From: Candidatus Hodarchaeota archaeon
GTDB lineage: Archaea; Asgardarchaeota; Heimdallarchaeia; Hodarchaeales; YT1-057
NCBI GenBank assembly: GCA_016839955.1
Contig: JAEOTI010000782.1
Coordinates: 1-12,498 of the forward strand
Direction of reading: 5' to 3'
Length of the DNA stretch: 12,498 nt
In this document: one piece after another, positions 1 to 5,829 of the stretch
Position numbering within the stretch: the first letter of the stretch is position 1
Layout of the letters: each line of letters starts with the position of its first letter
The notes under the pieces: model-generated
Database searches by the model: none
What the model saw: only the letters and a program-made list of their open reading frames with translations
What the model was told of the DNA's origin: nothing
Position numbers and translations under genes: made by a program

Positions 1-266
1 AAGAACATGAAGAATTGATACCCAGAGCTATTAAAGAGCTCCAGCTCGATTAACGGTTGCTCATCTTCGGGGAAGTCGTCGAATGCCTCTAGAGAGTATT
101 CATCCATACTTTTAGCATATGAGACAGCTGAATAATCAGCCTTCGGTGGTTCAACTTTGGAAAAAAAGCCACTGAGGAGGGAGGCCAGATTTGGTGAATA
201 GTAGATGAGCTTCTTGACTTTTTCCCTTTTTTCGGGTTTTATCTTACCACGCTTTCCGACTGCCAT
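1..266 (-). CDS. Partial unrecognised protein (N-terminal part)
   Basis: An open frame runs leftward from ATG at 264-266 to the window edge with no stop, giving about 88 N-terminal residues; the rest lies outside. It begins MAVGKRGKIKPEKREKVKK, a strongly basic stretch of about 20 residues, then changes to an acidic segment around residues 55-78 (FDDFPEDEQPLIELEL). No catalytic motif or signal peptide is visible and I do not recognise the family. The start is supported by a TATA box (295-303) about 30-37 nt upstream, which predicts a very short leader with no clear Shine-Dalgarno site, as is usual in archaea. GC content looks somewhat higher here than in the neighbours. It is separated from the insertion sequence to its right by about 130 bp. 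Confidence 0.6.
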   Translation of the reverse strand, partial: MAVGKRGKIKPEKREKVKKLIYYSPNLASLLSGFFSKVEPPKADYSAVSYAKSMDEYSLEAFDDFPEDEQPLIELELFNSSGYQFFMF

Positions 267-294
267 TAGTTCTCAGTTATGATGACTCACTTAC

Positions 295-303
295 CTTATA
301 TAT
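295..303 (-). promoter_or_regulatory. Archaeal TATA box of the partial leftward gene
   Basis: On the minus strand the sequence reads ATATATAAGG, a good match to an archaeal TATA element. Its distance to the ATG at 266 places a transcription start roughly 10 nt before the start codon. Confidence 0.5.
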
Positions 304-347
304 CTGAAAGCAAAACACGACTTTCACTCCTTCCTCCAAAACAGTGA

Positions 348-365
348 ACTGGTGTTAAAACCAGT
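348..365. repeat. Inverted repeat ACTGGT-6 nt-ACCAGT
   Basis: A perfect 6-bp inverted repeat with a 6-nt spacer (GTTAAA) lies between the promoter of the partial gene and the right end of the TnpB element. It could be an operator for the leftward gene or a hairpin just downstream of the IS. Nothing in the sequence decides between these. Confidence 0.35.
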
Positions 366-396
366 GTAGTGATTGTCGAAAGATTTATATATTAAG

Positions 397-423
397 TTAC
401 AGCGATTAGGGTCGCTTTTGTAA
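397..423 (-). repeat. Right-end hairpin of the TnpB element
   Basis: TTAC/GTAA outer stem, AAA bulge on the minus strand, then AGCGA/TCGCT with a 6-nt loop. It sits 4 nt after the tnpB stop codon. In characterised TnpB systems the RE end also forms the 3' scaffold of the omegaRNA guide. Confidence 0.6.
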
Positions 424-427
424 GATA

Positions 428-1666
428 TCATGTGACCATTGGTTGCCCATTCGTCTTCCATCTCACGGGGTGTAACCATACACCCTCTATCCCGTCAATT
501 GTTTCCCATTGGGTAAACGCGTTCGGGACTGCCTTTTTTATAATATTATATCCTCCATTCACGTCACTATTGATCATTTCTCCTGTTGATGCTTGAAATA
601 AACCTCTGGTAATCCGTTCACCAACATAAGCGGAATGACGGATAATTGGTTCTTGATCTAGAAAACTACACTTGCTTGTATAGTCTTCTCGTATTAGTAT
701 GGTTCTGATTCCTGTATCTTGAGCTTTGTATTCAATTTTTTTGATGAGTTTACTGAACGGTATCGTTACGAAATTTTGATTTCCACGTTTTCCTAACTTA
801 ACATGTTGTTTCCAAAGTTTATTTCGACCTATGATTATTGTGTCTATCTTATTCTTTGTACACCAATTTACTACAAAATGACTAACCTCGTGAAAATAGT
901 GGTTGAGTTTCCGATTACGTTTATCAGTTAGCTTTCGTAATTTTTTTCCAATTGTTCTAAGATTTTGTTTGTCATAAAGGCTTTGTAACCGTGCCTGTTC
1001 TTTATTATAGAATTGATTAATAGACCGAGCCACCCCACCCTTTACAACAATCGGTTTTCTTCCAATGTTGTTAACCATGGTTATGAGATTAGCTAATCCA
1101 ATATCAATTCCAATTACACGTTTGGGTTTTATTCTTGGAGTTTTTGGCACATTCTTTGTATATAATACTTCCAGAACATAGCCAATGCCTTGAGGATTGA
1201 TTCGTACTCCTATGATTGACTGAATAGAACTGAAACGAAGTTTTACATGAAAGTCGCCGAACAAAGTGAGAATTCTTTTTCTGACTTTGATTTGTTCTTT
1301 TCCGATTGGTAGGGTAAATTCACCATTTTTTTGCTTATATTTAGGAGGACGCGGTTTCTGAAAATATTTCTCAGGATGGAGCTTCCAATCCGCGAGTGCG
1401 TTGAAGAAAGCCTTCCACGCTTTTTCAACTAGTACTAGAATCCTCAAGGATGTTGTGAGAGGTAAACTGTTAAAATTTATCGAATCCTTTAACTTTTCCT
1501 CAAGTTCCGTTCCTTTGATCCATACCCCATCTGAAAAAAAAGGTTGTCGTACAAGATAGTTGGCTTCATTGAAAAGGTTTTTTGACAGGTGACATAACTT
1601 ACTAAGGACTGGACAGGGTTTCAACCAAAAGCGTTCCGTTCGGATGACGCTTTGCTGCTGACTCAA
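428..1666 (-). CDS. tnpB: TnpB-family RNA-guided nuclease of IS200/IS605
   Basis: At 412 aa this is full length for TnpB, the RNA-guided DNA nuclease encoded by IS200/IS605 elements and ancestor of Cas12. The N-terminal half (about 10-180) is the OrfB helix-turn-helix/wedge region with KPRPPKYK near 104. The RuvC core follows: RuvC-I GIDIG with Asp188, and RuvC-III NSDVNG with Asp368. The canonical RuvC-II Glu position reads IIIGRNKLWKQ (Gly280, no Glu). A Glu lies instead at IREDYTS (Glu327), consistent with the TnpB lineage having a relocated catalytic residue. The zinc-finger cysteines are mostly missing: only TSKCS remains and no CxxC pair is visible. The start is TTG, because no ATG, GTG or TTG lies between it and the upstream in-frame stop. 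The frame is intact, so the nuclease could be active. Confidence 0.9.
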   Translation of the reverse strand: MSQQQSVIRTERFWLKPCPVLSKLCHLSKNLFNEANYLVRQPFFSDGVWIKGTELEEKLKDSINFNSLPLTTSLRILVLVEKAWKAFFNALADWKLHPEKYFQKPRPPKYKQKNGEFTLPIGKEQIKVRKRILTLFGDFHVKLRFSSIQSIIGVRINPQGIGYVLEVLYTKNVPKTPRIKPKRVIGIDIGLANLITMVNNIGRKPIVVKGGVARSINQFYNKEQARLQSLYDKQNLRTIGKKLRKLTDKRNRKLNHYFHEVSHFVVNWCTKNKIDTIIIGRNKLWKQHVKLGKRGNQNFVTIPFSKLIKKIEYKAQDTGIRTILIREDYTSKCSFLDQEPIIRHSAYVGERITRGLFQASTGEMINSDVNGGYNIIKKAVPNAFTQWETIDGIEGVWLHPVRWKTNGQPMVT

Positions 1667-1679
1667 TTCTAGTCCCTGA

Positions 1680-1708
1680 TTACAAGATGGCTTTTAGATC
1701 TCTCGTAA
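1680..1708 (-). repeat. Left-end hairpin of the TnpB element
   Basis: On the minus strand: TTAC, GAG bulge, AGAT, a 9-nt loop, ATCT, an unpaired T, GTAA. It mirrors the right-end hairpin in layout and lies just upstream of the tnpB start. A second imperfect hairpin (CAGG and TAATC arms, 1709-1740) lies directly outside it and may be subterminal IS sequence or flank. Confidence 0.55.
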
Positions 1709-1879
1709 CAGGAATAATCTTTTTGATTAATAATAACCTGAAAATTTTTCAATGGTTGCTTATTGGATTTTCTTTTAATTCATATGAATAATAAAGTATG
1801 AAACTAATTCAACGCAGAAAAGTTCCTGACCTCCAATTCATTTGTACAGCTTATTATCTTCATTTTTGCATGGAATTTT

Positions 1880-2344
1880 TTAATTATGAAATCCTAAGAA
1901 ATTGTATTCGGCTATCAATTCTTGAATTTCATGAATAGAAGTATTCATATCAAGTATATAATTAGTAAAAGAAGTATTATCACCAGTACAATAACGGGAA
2001 AGAATTTTTGGTATATTTCCTTTTGATCCCCTATTTTTTTCTAGAAATTTCTTTAATAATTGTGTTAGTTTATATGGATCTTCATACGGGAGTAAATCAA
2101 GGAAGTATTTCGTTCTTTCCCTAAGCATATGAGTAAGTAATGCATCAGGATCTATAGCTCTCCAAGAAATTTGAGCTAAACTGCCATACAATATCGCTTC
2201 GATTAAATTCCATTCGATAAATCTATTTTTAAGGTCTTCAGTCGGTTCAGGTGAGAAAACTAAAGACTTTACCATGAATCCAAAGTCTCCATTGGATATT
2301 AAAGATATAATAAATTGATGTTCTCTTTCATCTTTCCTCTTCAT
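1880..2344 (-). CDS. Unrecognised 154-aa protein
   Basis: I do not recognise this protein. It is predicted to be mainly helical, with hydrophobic helices around residues 42-62 (RFIEWNLIEAILYGSLAQI) and amphipathic charged helices around 70-105. No signal peptide, membrane segment, metal site or nucleotide-binding motif is evident. The ATG at 2344 is favoured because the minus strand carries AAAGGAGG with 7 nt between AGGAGG and this ATG. An overlapping ATG at 2348 is in another frame and only 3 nt from the site. The strong Shine-Dalgarno site makes it very likely to be translated. It is not adjacent to a co-directional gene except the IS downstream, and upstream lies the tandem-repeat region at 2485-2692. 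Its role is unknown. Confidence 0.7.
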   Translation of the reverse strand: MKRKDEREHQFIISLISNGDFGFMVKSLVFSPEPTEDLKNRFIEWNLIEAILYGSLAQISWRAIDPDALLTHMLRERTKYFLDLLPYEDPYKLTQLLKKFLEKNRGSKGNIPKILSRYCTGDNTSFTNYILDMNTSIHEIQELIAEYNFLGFHN

Positions 2345-2351
2345 TCATTAG

Positions 2352-2359
2352 CCTCCTTT
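2352..2359 (-). promoter_or_regulatory. Strong Shine-Dalgarno site for the 154-aa gene
   Basis: AAAGGAGG on the minus strand, complementary to the anti-SD of 16S rRNA. The spacing selects the ATG at 2344 over the ATG at 2348. Confidence 0.6.
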
Positions 2360-2484
2360 GTTATTATTGGAGTTTTGTTTTATTTTTTCTTTTTTTTAAT
2401 GAATAATCCCTTATTTCATTCTGTTTGGAGCTATAAATTCTAAACTTTTAAATTTTTCTAGAATAATCGAACGTGATTCTATTG

Positions 2485-2692
2485 ATACATGAGTTGACAA
2501 TGAAACATTGGATGTTGGATGAAATGTTTATCGATATTCGAATGTAAGATGAATAATGAAAGGACATGTTGACAATATGAATTAGAAGAAGTATATGAAT
2601 TGATAATGAAGCTTTAGATGTAGGATGAAATGTTAATAGATATTCGAATGCAAATGATTATTGAAAGGTTATGGTAACAATATGAAATGAAT
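2485..2692. repeat. Imperfect tandem duplication, period about 106 bp
   Basis: Unit A (2485-2590) and unit B (2591-2692) align along their whole length with roughly four of five bases identical by eye and one 1-nt gap. Shared blocks include GGATGAAATGTT, GATATTCGAATG (containing the palindrome ATTCGAAT), TTGAAAGG/ATGAAAGG and ACAATATGAA. Smaller echoes of TTGACAATGAA recur within each unit (for example at 2493 and 2570). The units carry stops in all frames. Decayed coding sequence or a non-coding regulatory or maintenance repeat are both possible. Confidence 0.7.
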
Positions 2693-2800
2693 GGCTCTAA
2701 ATAAAAAAAATCTAAGCAAAAGAGGACAAGCAAAGAATTTAATTATTTAATTAAGTCGAATCAAAGTGTATAGATCAATGTAATTGAACTGATTTTCCTA

Positions 2801-2807
2801 AAGGAGG
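2801..2807 (+). promoter_or_regulatory. Strong rightward Shine-Dalgarno site
   Basis: AAGGAGG lies 5 nt before ATG 2813. A weak TATA-like sequence (GTATAGAT, about 2768-2775) sits at a distance that would start transcription just ahead of the site. No gene of normal length follows in this direction. Confidence 0.5.
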
Positions 2808-2812
2808 TAGTA

Positions 2813-2929
2813 ATGGGATTAGTCTTTGAAATTGAAAGATTTCTTCTTCTTTGGGATTATTCCAATCATCTGGAAATAATCATCTTCATCCAAGTTAACA
2901 ACTGGAGAAATTATCGCCAAAACATCTAA
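2813..2929 (+). CDS. Possible 38-aa peptide, antisense to the 3' end of the 171-aa gene
   Basis: This is a 38-codon ORF starting MGLVFEIERFLLLWDYSN, placed at optimal distance from AAGGAGG. It lies entirely antisense to the end of the 171-aa gene, whose stop codon begins at 2821 on the other strand, just past this ATG. The peptide is hydrophobic in the middle (EIIIFIQV). The only support for translation is the ribosome binding site. It could be a real small protein, an antisense leader, or the remaining 5' end of a gene whose body was replaced when the 171-aa gene arrived. I give it low confidence as a functional protein. Confidence 0.25.
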   Translation: MGLVFEIERFLLLWDYSNHLEIIIFIQVNNWRNYRQNI

Positions 2930-3334
2930 ATCGATTCTCCATTGCTTTATTTCAAGTATAATATCTTCTTTCAAAGACTGCAAAGAGTCCCTTGAACTAG
3001 AATAAGTTAAGAGGATCGCTACTTCAGCTGGAGTATCTTTGAGTTTTTCTAGAGATTTGATTAGATTTCTACCATTTTCGCTTTCTAAATGAAGAAATAT
3101 TTCTCGTTTATTTTCTTTACCAATTTTATACCAAACAAGATCATTTCTACCATGGCTATATTGTTTTTCAAGTTCAATTTCAAATCCTAATAGCCTTCCT
3201 AATTGAGCAAAGTGATTTATGACGAAATATGTCCATGTAGAATCAGTTTGAACATCTTTTCTATCTAATGGACAGGTTGAATTCGCTTCAACATATCCCT
3301 CATATACATCATACAAATCAATCTTAAAAGTCAT
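2819..3334 (-). CDS. 171-aa protein with possible PD-(D/E)XK-like core
   Basis: I do not recognise the family with certainty. After an N-terminal helical segment (about 30-48) the protein has an alternating beta/alpha layout: FEIELEKQYSHGRNDLVWY (51-69) and EIFLHLESEN (78-87), followed by a helix and two further strands (AEVAILLTYSS 103-113; VLAIISPVV 138-146). Asp65 followed 19 residues later by the Glu84-x-Glu86 pair is the spacing of a PD-(D/E)XK nuclease core with ExE replacing ExK. The tail is basic (PKKKKSF). A TATA box at 3350-3358 and GGGGA before the ATG support the start. The gene is divergent from the SIR2 operon with 367 bp between them, so it may be an accessory nuclease or regulator of that defence locus. 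This is inference from position and secondary-structure pattern. Confidence 0.7.
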   Translation of the reverse strand: MTFKIDLYDVYEGYVEANSTCPLDRKDVQTDSTWTYFVINHFAQLGRLLGFEIELEKQYSHGRNDLVWYKIGKENKREIFLHLESENGRNLIKSLEKLKDTPAEVAILLTYSSSRDSLQSLKEDIILEIKQWRIDLDVLAIISPVVNLDEDDYFQMIGIIPKKKKSFNFKD

Positions 3335-3701
3335 CTTTGTTCCCCAAACTTTTATATATTAATTCCTAATAAATCTTTGTACTATCTAAGTTACAAGACA
3401 AGAATGATATTGAAGAAACGAACTTTAAGTACATATCTAATTAGAGCTACTCTAACTAAAGTTTAAAAATGAATATCCAGGAGAAAAATAAAAGAGGAGG
3501 ATTAAGATAATACTTTCTAGATGTTGTACTGATCAATTCGAAAACACAAGTAGAGAAAATGATGGGGTAAAATCGCATTATAGTGATAATCAAATATCAA
3601 AAAAATGTCCTGATTAAATTCCCAATAGTCATCCTGAAATCCAGCGGAAGAGAGAGGATTACAGAAATTATTGGTCAATACCAATTAATAGGTTAGAAGA
3701 A
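3335..3701. other. Divergent intergenic region upstream of the SIR2 gene
   Basis: These 367 bp hold the leftward TATA box at 3350-3358 and an SD-like GAGGAGG at 3494-3500 on the plus strand. The frame of the SIR2 gene then stays open from 3501 to 3701 except for a single TAA at 3615-3617, with no ATG, GTG or TTG in it. The SIR2 start itself has only a weak site (AGAAGA). No RNA gene or repeat was seen. Confidence 0.4.
3350..3358 (-). promoter_or_regulatory. TATA box upstream of the 171-aa gene
   Basis: The minus strand reads TATATAAAA, an excellent archaeal TATA match. It lies only about 16-24 nt before the ATG, so the transcript would be essentially leaderless. Confidence 0.5.
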
Positions 3702-5228
3702 ATGGCACAATCCTTAACTACAACACCGAAGTGGTCAAATTTAATTGATTGCTTATATGATAATCAATTGGTCATTTTTGCTGGCGCAGGTTGTTCTGCT
3801 GATGTTGGAATACCTACTGGAAGAAAATTGGCAAAAGTGTTGTGTGAAAAATGGTATGAAGCAAATGGCAATGATCCTGAACCTTTTTGTTCAAGTGAGA
3901 ATCTATGTTTAGAGGAAATTGCTGAAGAAATTGCCACAAACGGAAAAAAATCCTATATCTACCAATACGCAGGATTTGAAAACTGGAAATGGATAAAAAT
4001 AAAGAAAAATGGATTTCATGTTAAGATTGCAAATCTAATTAAAGAGAACTGCTTTAGGGATATAATAACAACTAATTATGACTGTCTATTTGAAAGCGCT
4101 TTTGCTCCACGAGATATTAAGTATCATAGACTGATTATAAGGGGAGATTCTGAAAATATACCATCCTGTGACCATAAATTAGTTTATAAGGTCTATGGAT
4201 GTTTGAGTAGGCCCCGTAGAAAGTGGGATGACGAAATAATCATAACTAAGAGTGATTTAGAATCTTGGGGGTCAGTTGAGAAGAGTGACTGGTTTCTAGA
4301 AGCATTCAATACACTTCTTAGACAAAGACGTTTTCTAGTCGTTGGATTTAGTGGGTTTTTAAGCAAGTTAAGAGATAATGTCTTTAAGGTAGTGAGTGAG
4401 CTGTATAGACCAGACGATCAATTTTTTTGGATCGGTAGGCAACCTTCTCCCGACGCAAATCTCCAAATGTTCTTTGATTCCTTTAGTGATATCAACACTG
4501 ATGATATTTATTTTCAGATTGATAACCTTGATAATTTTATTTCTGAAGCTCAGAATGCCATTTTTAATAAATTTCTTACTGAATGCGAATCTAATATCCT
4601 TAATGGATTATATAGCCTTTCTAACGGAATTATTGTAGAGGAAGCAATACTGAATTCTTGGAATGAAGTGAAAAATAGACTTCTTGAGATAATGAATGAT
4701 AAGTTCAATGATTATTTTAGATTATTTGAAGATGATGCTGCTCCTTATAGTCCATTAAGAACGAATCAAGGAAAATTTGAGGATTTTTTGAGGATTTTTA
4801 CATTAATTTATTCTTTTTTAAAAGAAGTTCAAAGTACTTATCAATTAGAAGTGAACATTTTTCAACATTTCTGTCCTTTAGAGATCAAAGTAAAATCTGA
4901 TAATTTTCATGTTATTAAAAATATGTTTTTTTACCATGCTCAGTTAAAAAGAAAATCCGATGTTCCTGGTGCATTTAATGCAATTTTAAATAGTGAAATT
5001 CGAAAAGTAGATAAAATGAACCCATTTGATGCTCAAAGGTATAAAGATCAAAATGAATCTATTGTCATTGTAAGAGATTCTGCAGAAACGATAAACAAAC
5101 CGGAAAATCTATCCACTCCTTATTCTGATATAGATTTACTTTTTAAATTCGTATCATTTAGAAAGATTATGGATAAAATAGGAGAAGGAACCTTGGATCA
5201 AGCTATTAAAGATCTTCTGAATATATAG
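3702..5228 (+). CDS. SIR2-like NAD-binding effector of a Lamassu/ABC-3C type system
   Basis: The N-terminal ~245 residues form a SIR2-like domain, as in defence effectors that degrade NAD+. Visible motifs are the NAD-binding loop FAGAGCSADVGIPTGRKL (26-43), IITTNYD (Asn125, the conserved catalytic-pocket Asn), KVYGCLSRP (163-171), and VVGFSG (213-218, the GxS motif). The usual KxHG catalytic His is Tyr165 here. The C-terminal ~260 residues are mostly helical and unrecognised; in Lamassu LmuA proteins this part contacts the SMC complex. Length and position as first gene of the operon fit a SIR2-type LmuA. The stop is 10 nt before the next start. The ATG at 3702 is the first start codon after an in-frame TAA at 3615, and its ribosome binding site is weak. 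Assignment to the SIR2 family is firm. NADase activity is uncertain because of the Tyr. Confidence 0.85.
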   Translation: MAQSLTTTPKWSNLIDCLYDNQLVIFAGAGCSADVGIPTGRKLAKVLCEKWYEANGNDPEPFCSSENLCLEEIAEEIATNGKKSYIYQYAGFENWKWIKIKKNGFHVKIANLIKENCFRDIITTNYDCLFESAFAPRDIKYHRLIIRGDSENIPSCDHKLVYKVYGCLSRPRRKWDDEIIITKSDLESWGSVEKSDWFLEAFNTLLRQRRFLVVGFSGFLSKLRDNVFKVVSELYRPDDQFFWIGRQPSPDANLQMFFDSFSDINTDDIYFQIDNLDNFISEAQNAIFNKFLTECESNILNGLYSLSNGIIVEEAILNSWNEVKNRLLEIMNDKFNDYFRLFEDDAAPYSPLRTNQGKFEDFLRIFTLIYSFLKEVQSTYQLEVNIFQHFCPLEIKVKSDNFHVIKNMFFYHAQLKRKSDVPGAFNAILNSEIRKVDKMNPFDAQRYKDQNESIVIVRDSAETINKPENLSTPYSDIDLLFKFVSFRKIMDKIGEGTLDQAIKDLLNI

Positions 5229-5238
5229 TGGAATTACT

Positions 5239-5829
5239 ATGACTGCTATAAATGAGGTTGAAATAAGAGATTTCTTAATAGATAGATTGACCTCTAATAA
5301 TTTTAAACTTTTTAAAAATATTCGAATAAAAGACACAGATGTTCAGTTTGAGTGTTTAATAGAGAACCCCAATCACAGAATTATTTTTATCATCGAAATT
5401 ATTGGGGAGGATGATATCTATAACACATTAAAGAGAATCAATGCCAAATTAAACACTCTTAAGCAGATATTGATGTTAAATGATCACGAAAAAATGATAA
5501 TACTAGTTTTAATAATTTCATGTGATAAACAACATGTTCTACAAGAGGTGGAAGAATATCGTCTTATAAAAGATTTTTATCGTAAGATTATCATAAATTC
5601 TGCAGAGATTTCTCCATCCAAACCATCTTACGAATATTACTTGAAAACTATCATACCCCTAACACTTGCAATAGAAGATTCAGTTAATATTATCTCTGAA
5701 AAACCAACAAAAGAATTCTTAGATGAGTTTATCTTGAAAAATCGTATTATTCGGTCAATTCTTGACTCCCAGATAAAAGAACCTCAAGACTTTGAAAGTG
5801 TTATTACATATTTATTAGGGAGGATTTGA
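5239..5829 (+). CDS. Small middle component of the SIR2/SMC operon (LmuC-like)
   Basis: A 196-aa protein sits between the SIR2 effector and the SMC-like ATPase, the position of the small accessory protein (LmuC, or middle component) in Lamassu/ABC-3C systems. I cannot assign it to that family from sequence alone, because these proteins are very divergent. The N-terminal half has an alpha/beta pattern: a helix (EVEIRDFLIDRLTSN, 6-20), then strands at 27-40 and RIIFIIEI (47-54), a helix, and MIILVLIIS (about 85-93). This resembles a degenerate restriction-nuclease-like fold with no lysine after the Glu53 strand, so catalysis is doubtful. The C-terminal ~70 residues are helical. It starts 10 nt after the SIR2 stop and ends overlapping the ATPase start (TTGA). 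Translational coupling and a stable complex are likely. Confidence 0.75.
   Translation: MTAINEVEIRDFLIDRLTSNNFKLFKNIRIKDTDVQFECLIENPNHRIIFIIEIIGEDDIYNTLKRINAKLNTLKQILMLNDHEKMIILVLIISCDKQHVLQEVEEYRLIKDFYRKIIINSAEISPSKPSYEYYLKTIIPLTLAIEDSVNIISEKPTKEFLDEFILKNRIIRSILDSQIKEPQDFESVITYLLGRI
5817..5823 (+). promoter_or_regulatory. Shine-Dalgarno site AGGGAGG for the SMC-like ATPase
   Basis: It lies inside the 3' end of the middle-component gene. The spacing is 2 nt to the TTG at 5826 and 8 nt to the TTG at 5832, which favours the second start. The protein would then begin with RFRSITIGSFRGV after the initiator. Confidence 0.55.

Larger units (their letters stand above)
397..1708 (-). mobile_element. 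IS200/IS605-type element, TnpB only
   Basis: The element is defined by a TnpB gene flanked by two structurally matching hairpins. Read on the minus strand, both have the form TTAC, a 3-nt bulge, a stem, a loop, the complementary stem, and GTAA. The left end (1708 to 1680) has bulge GAG and stem AGAT/ATCT; the right end (423 to 397) has bulge AAA and stem AGCGA/TCGCT. Bulged subterminal hairpins of this kind are what the Y1 transposase of IS200/IS605 elements recognises. No TnpA is present, so movement would depend on a transposase supplied elsewhere. The exact cleavage sites lie a few to about 20 nt outside the hairpins and cannot be fixed from one copy. Confidence 0.65.
2345..2818. other. 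474-bp intergenic region with divergent ribosome binding sites
   Basis: No gene of normal size fits here. The region starts with the ribosome binding site of the leftward 154-aa gene and a long A/T tract (about 2375-2400). It contains the 106-bp tandem duplication and ends with the rightward AAGGAGG at 2801-2807. Stops occur in all frames within the repeats, so a coding remnant is possible but not intact. Confidence 0.5.

Noticed and set aside
1243..1428. 61-aa ORF on the minus strand inside tnpB
   Set aside because: It overlaps tnpB in another frame and has no independent support.
4396..4638. 80-aa ORF on the plus strand inside the SIR2 gene
   Set aside because: It is in another frame of a well-supported gene; its hydrophobic composition is what an out-of-frame AT-rich reading gives, and there is no ribosome binding site.
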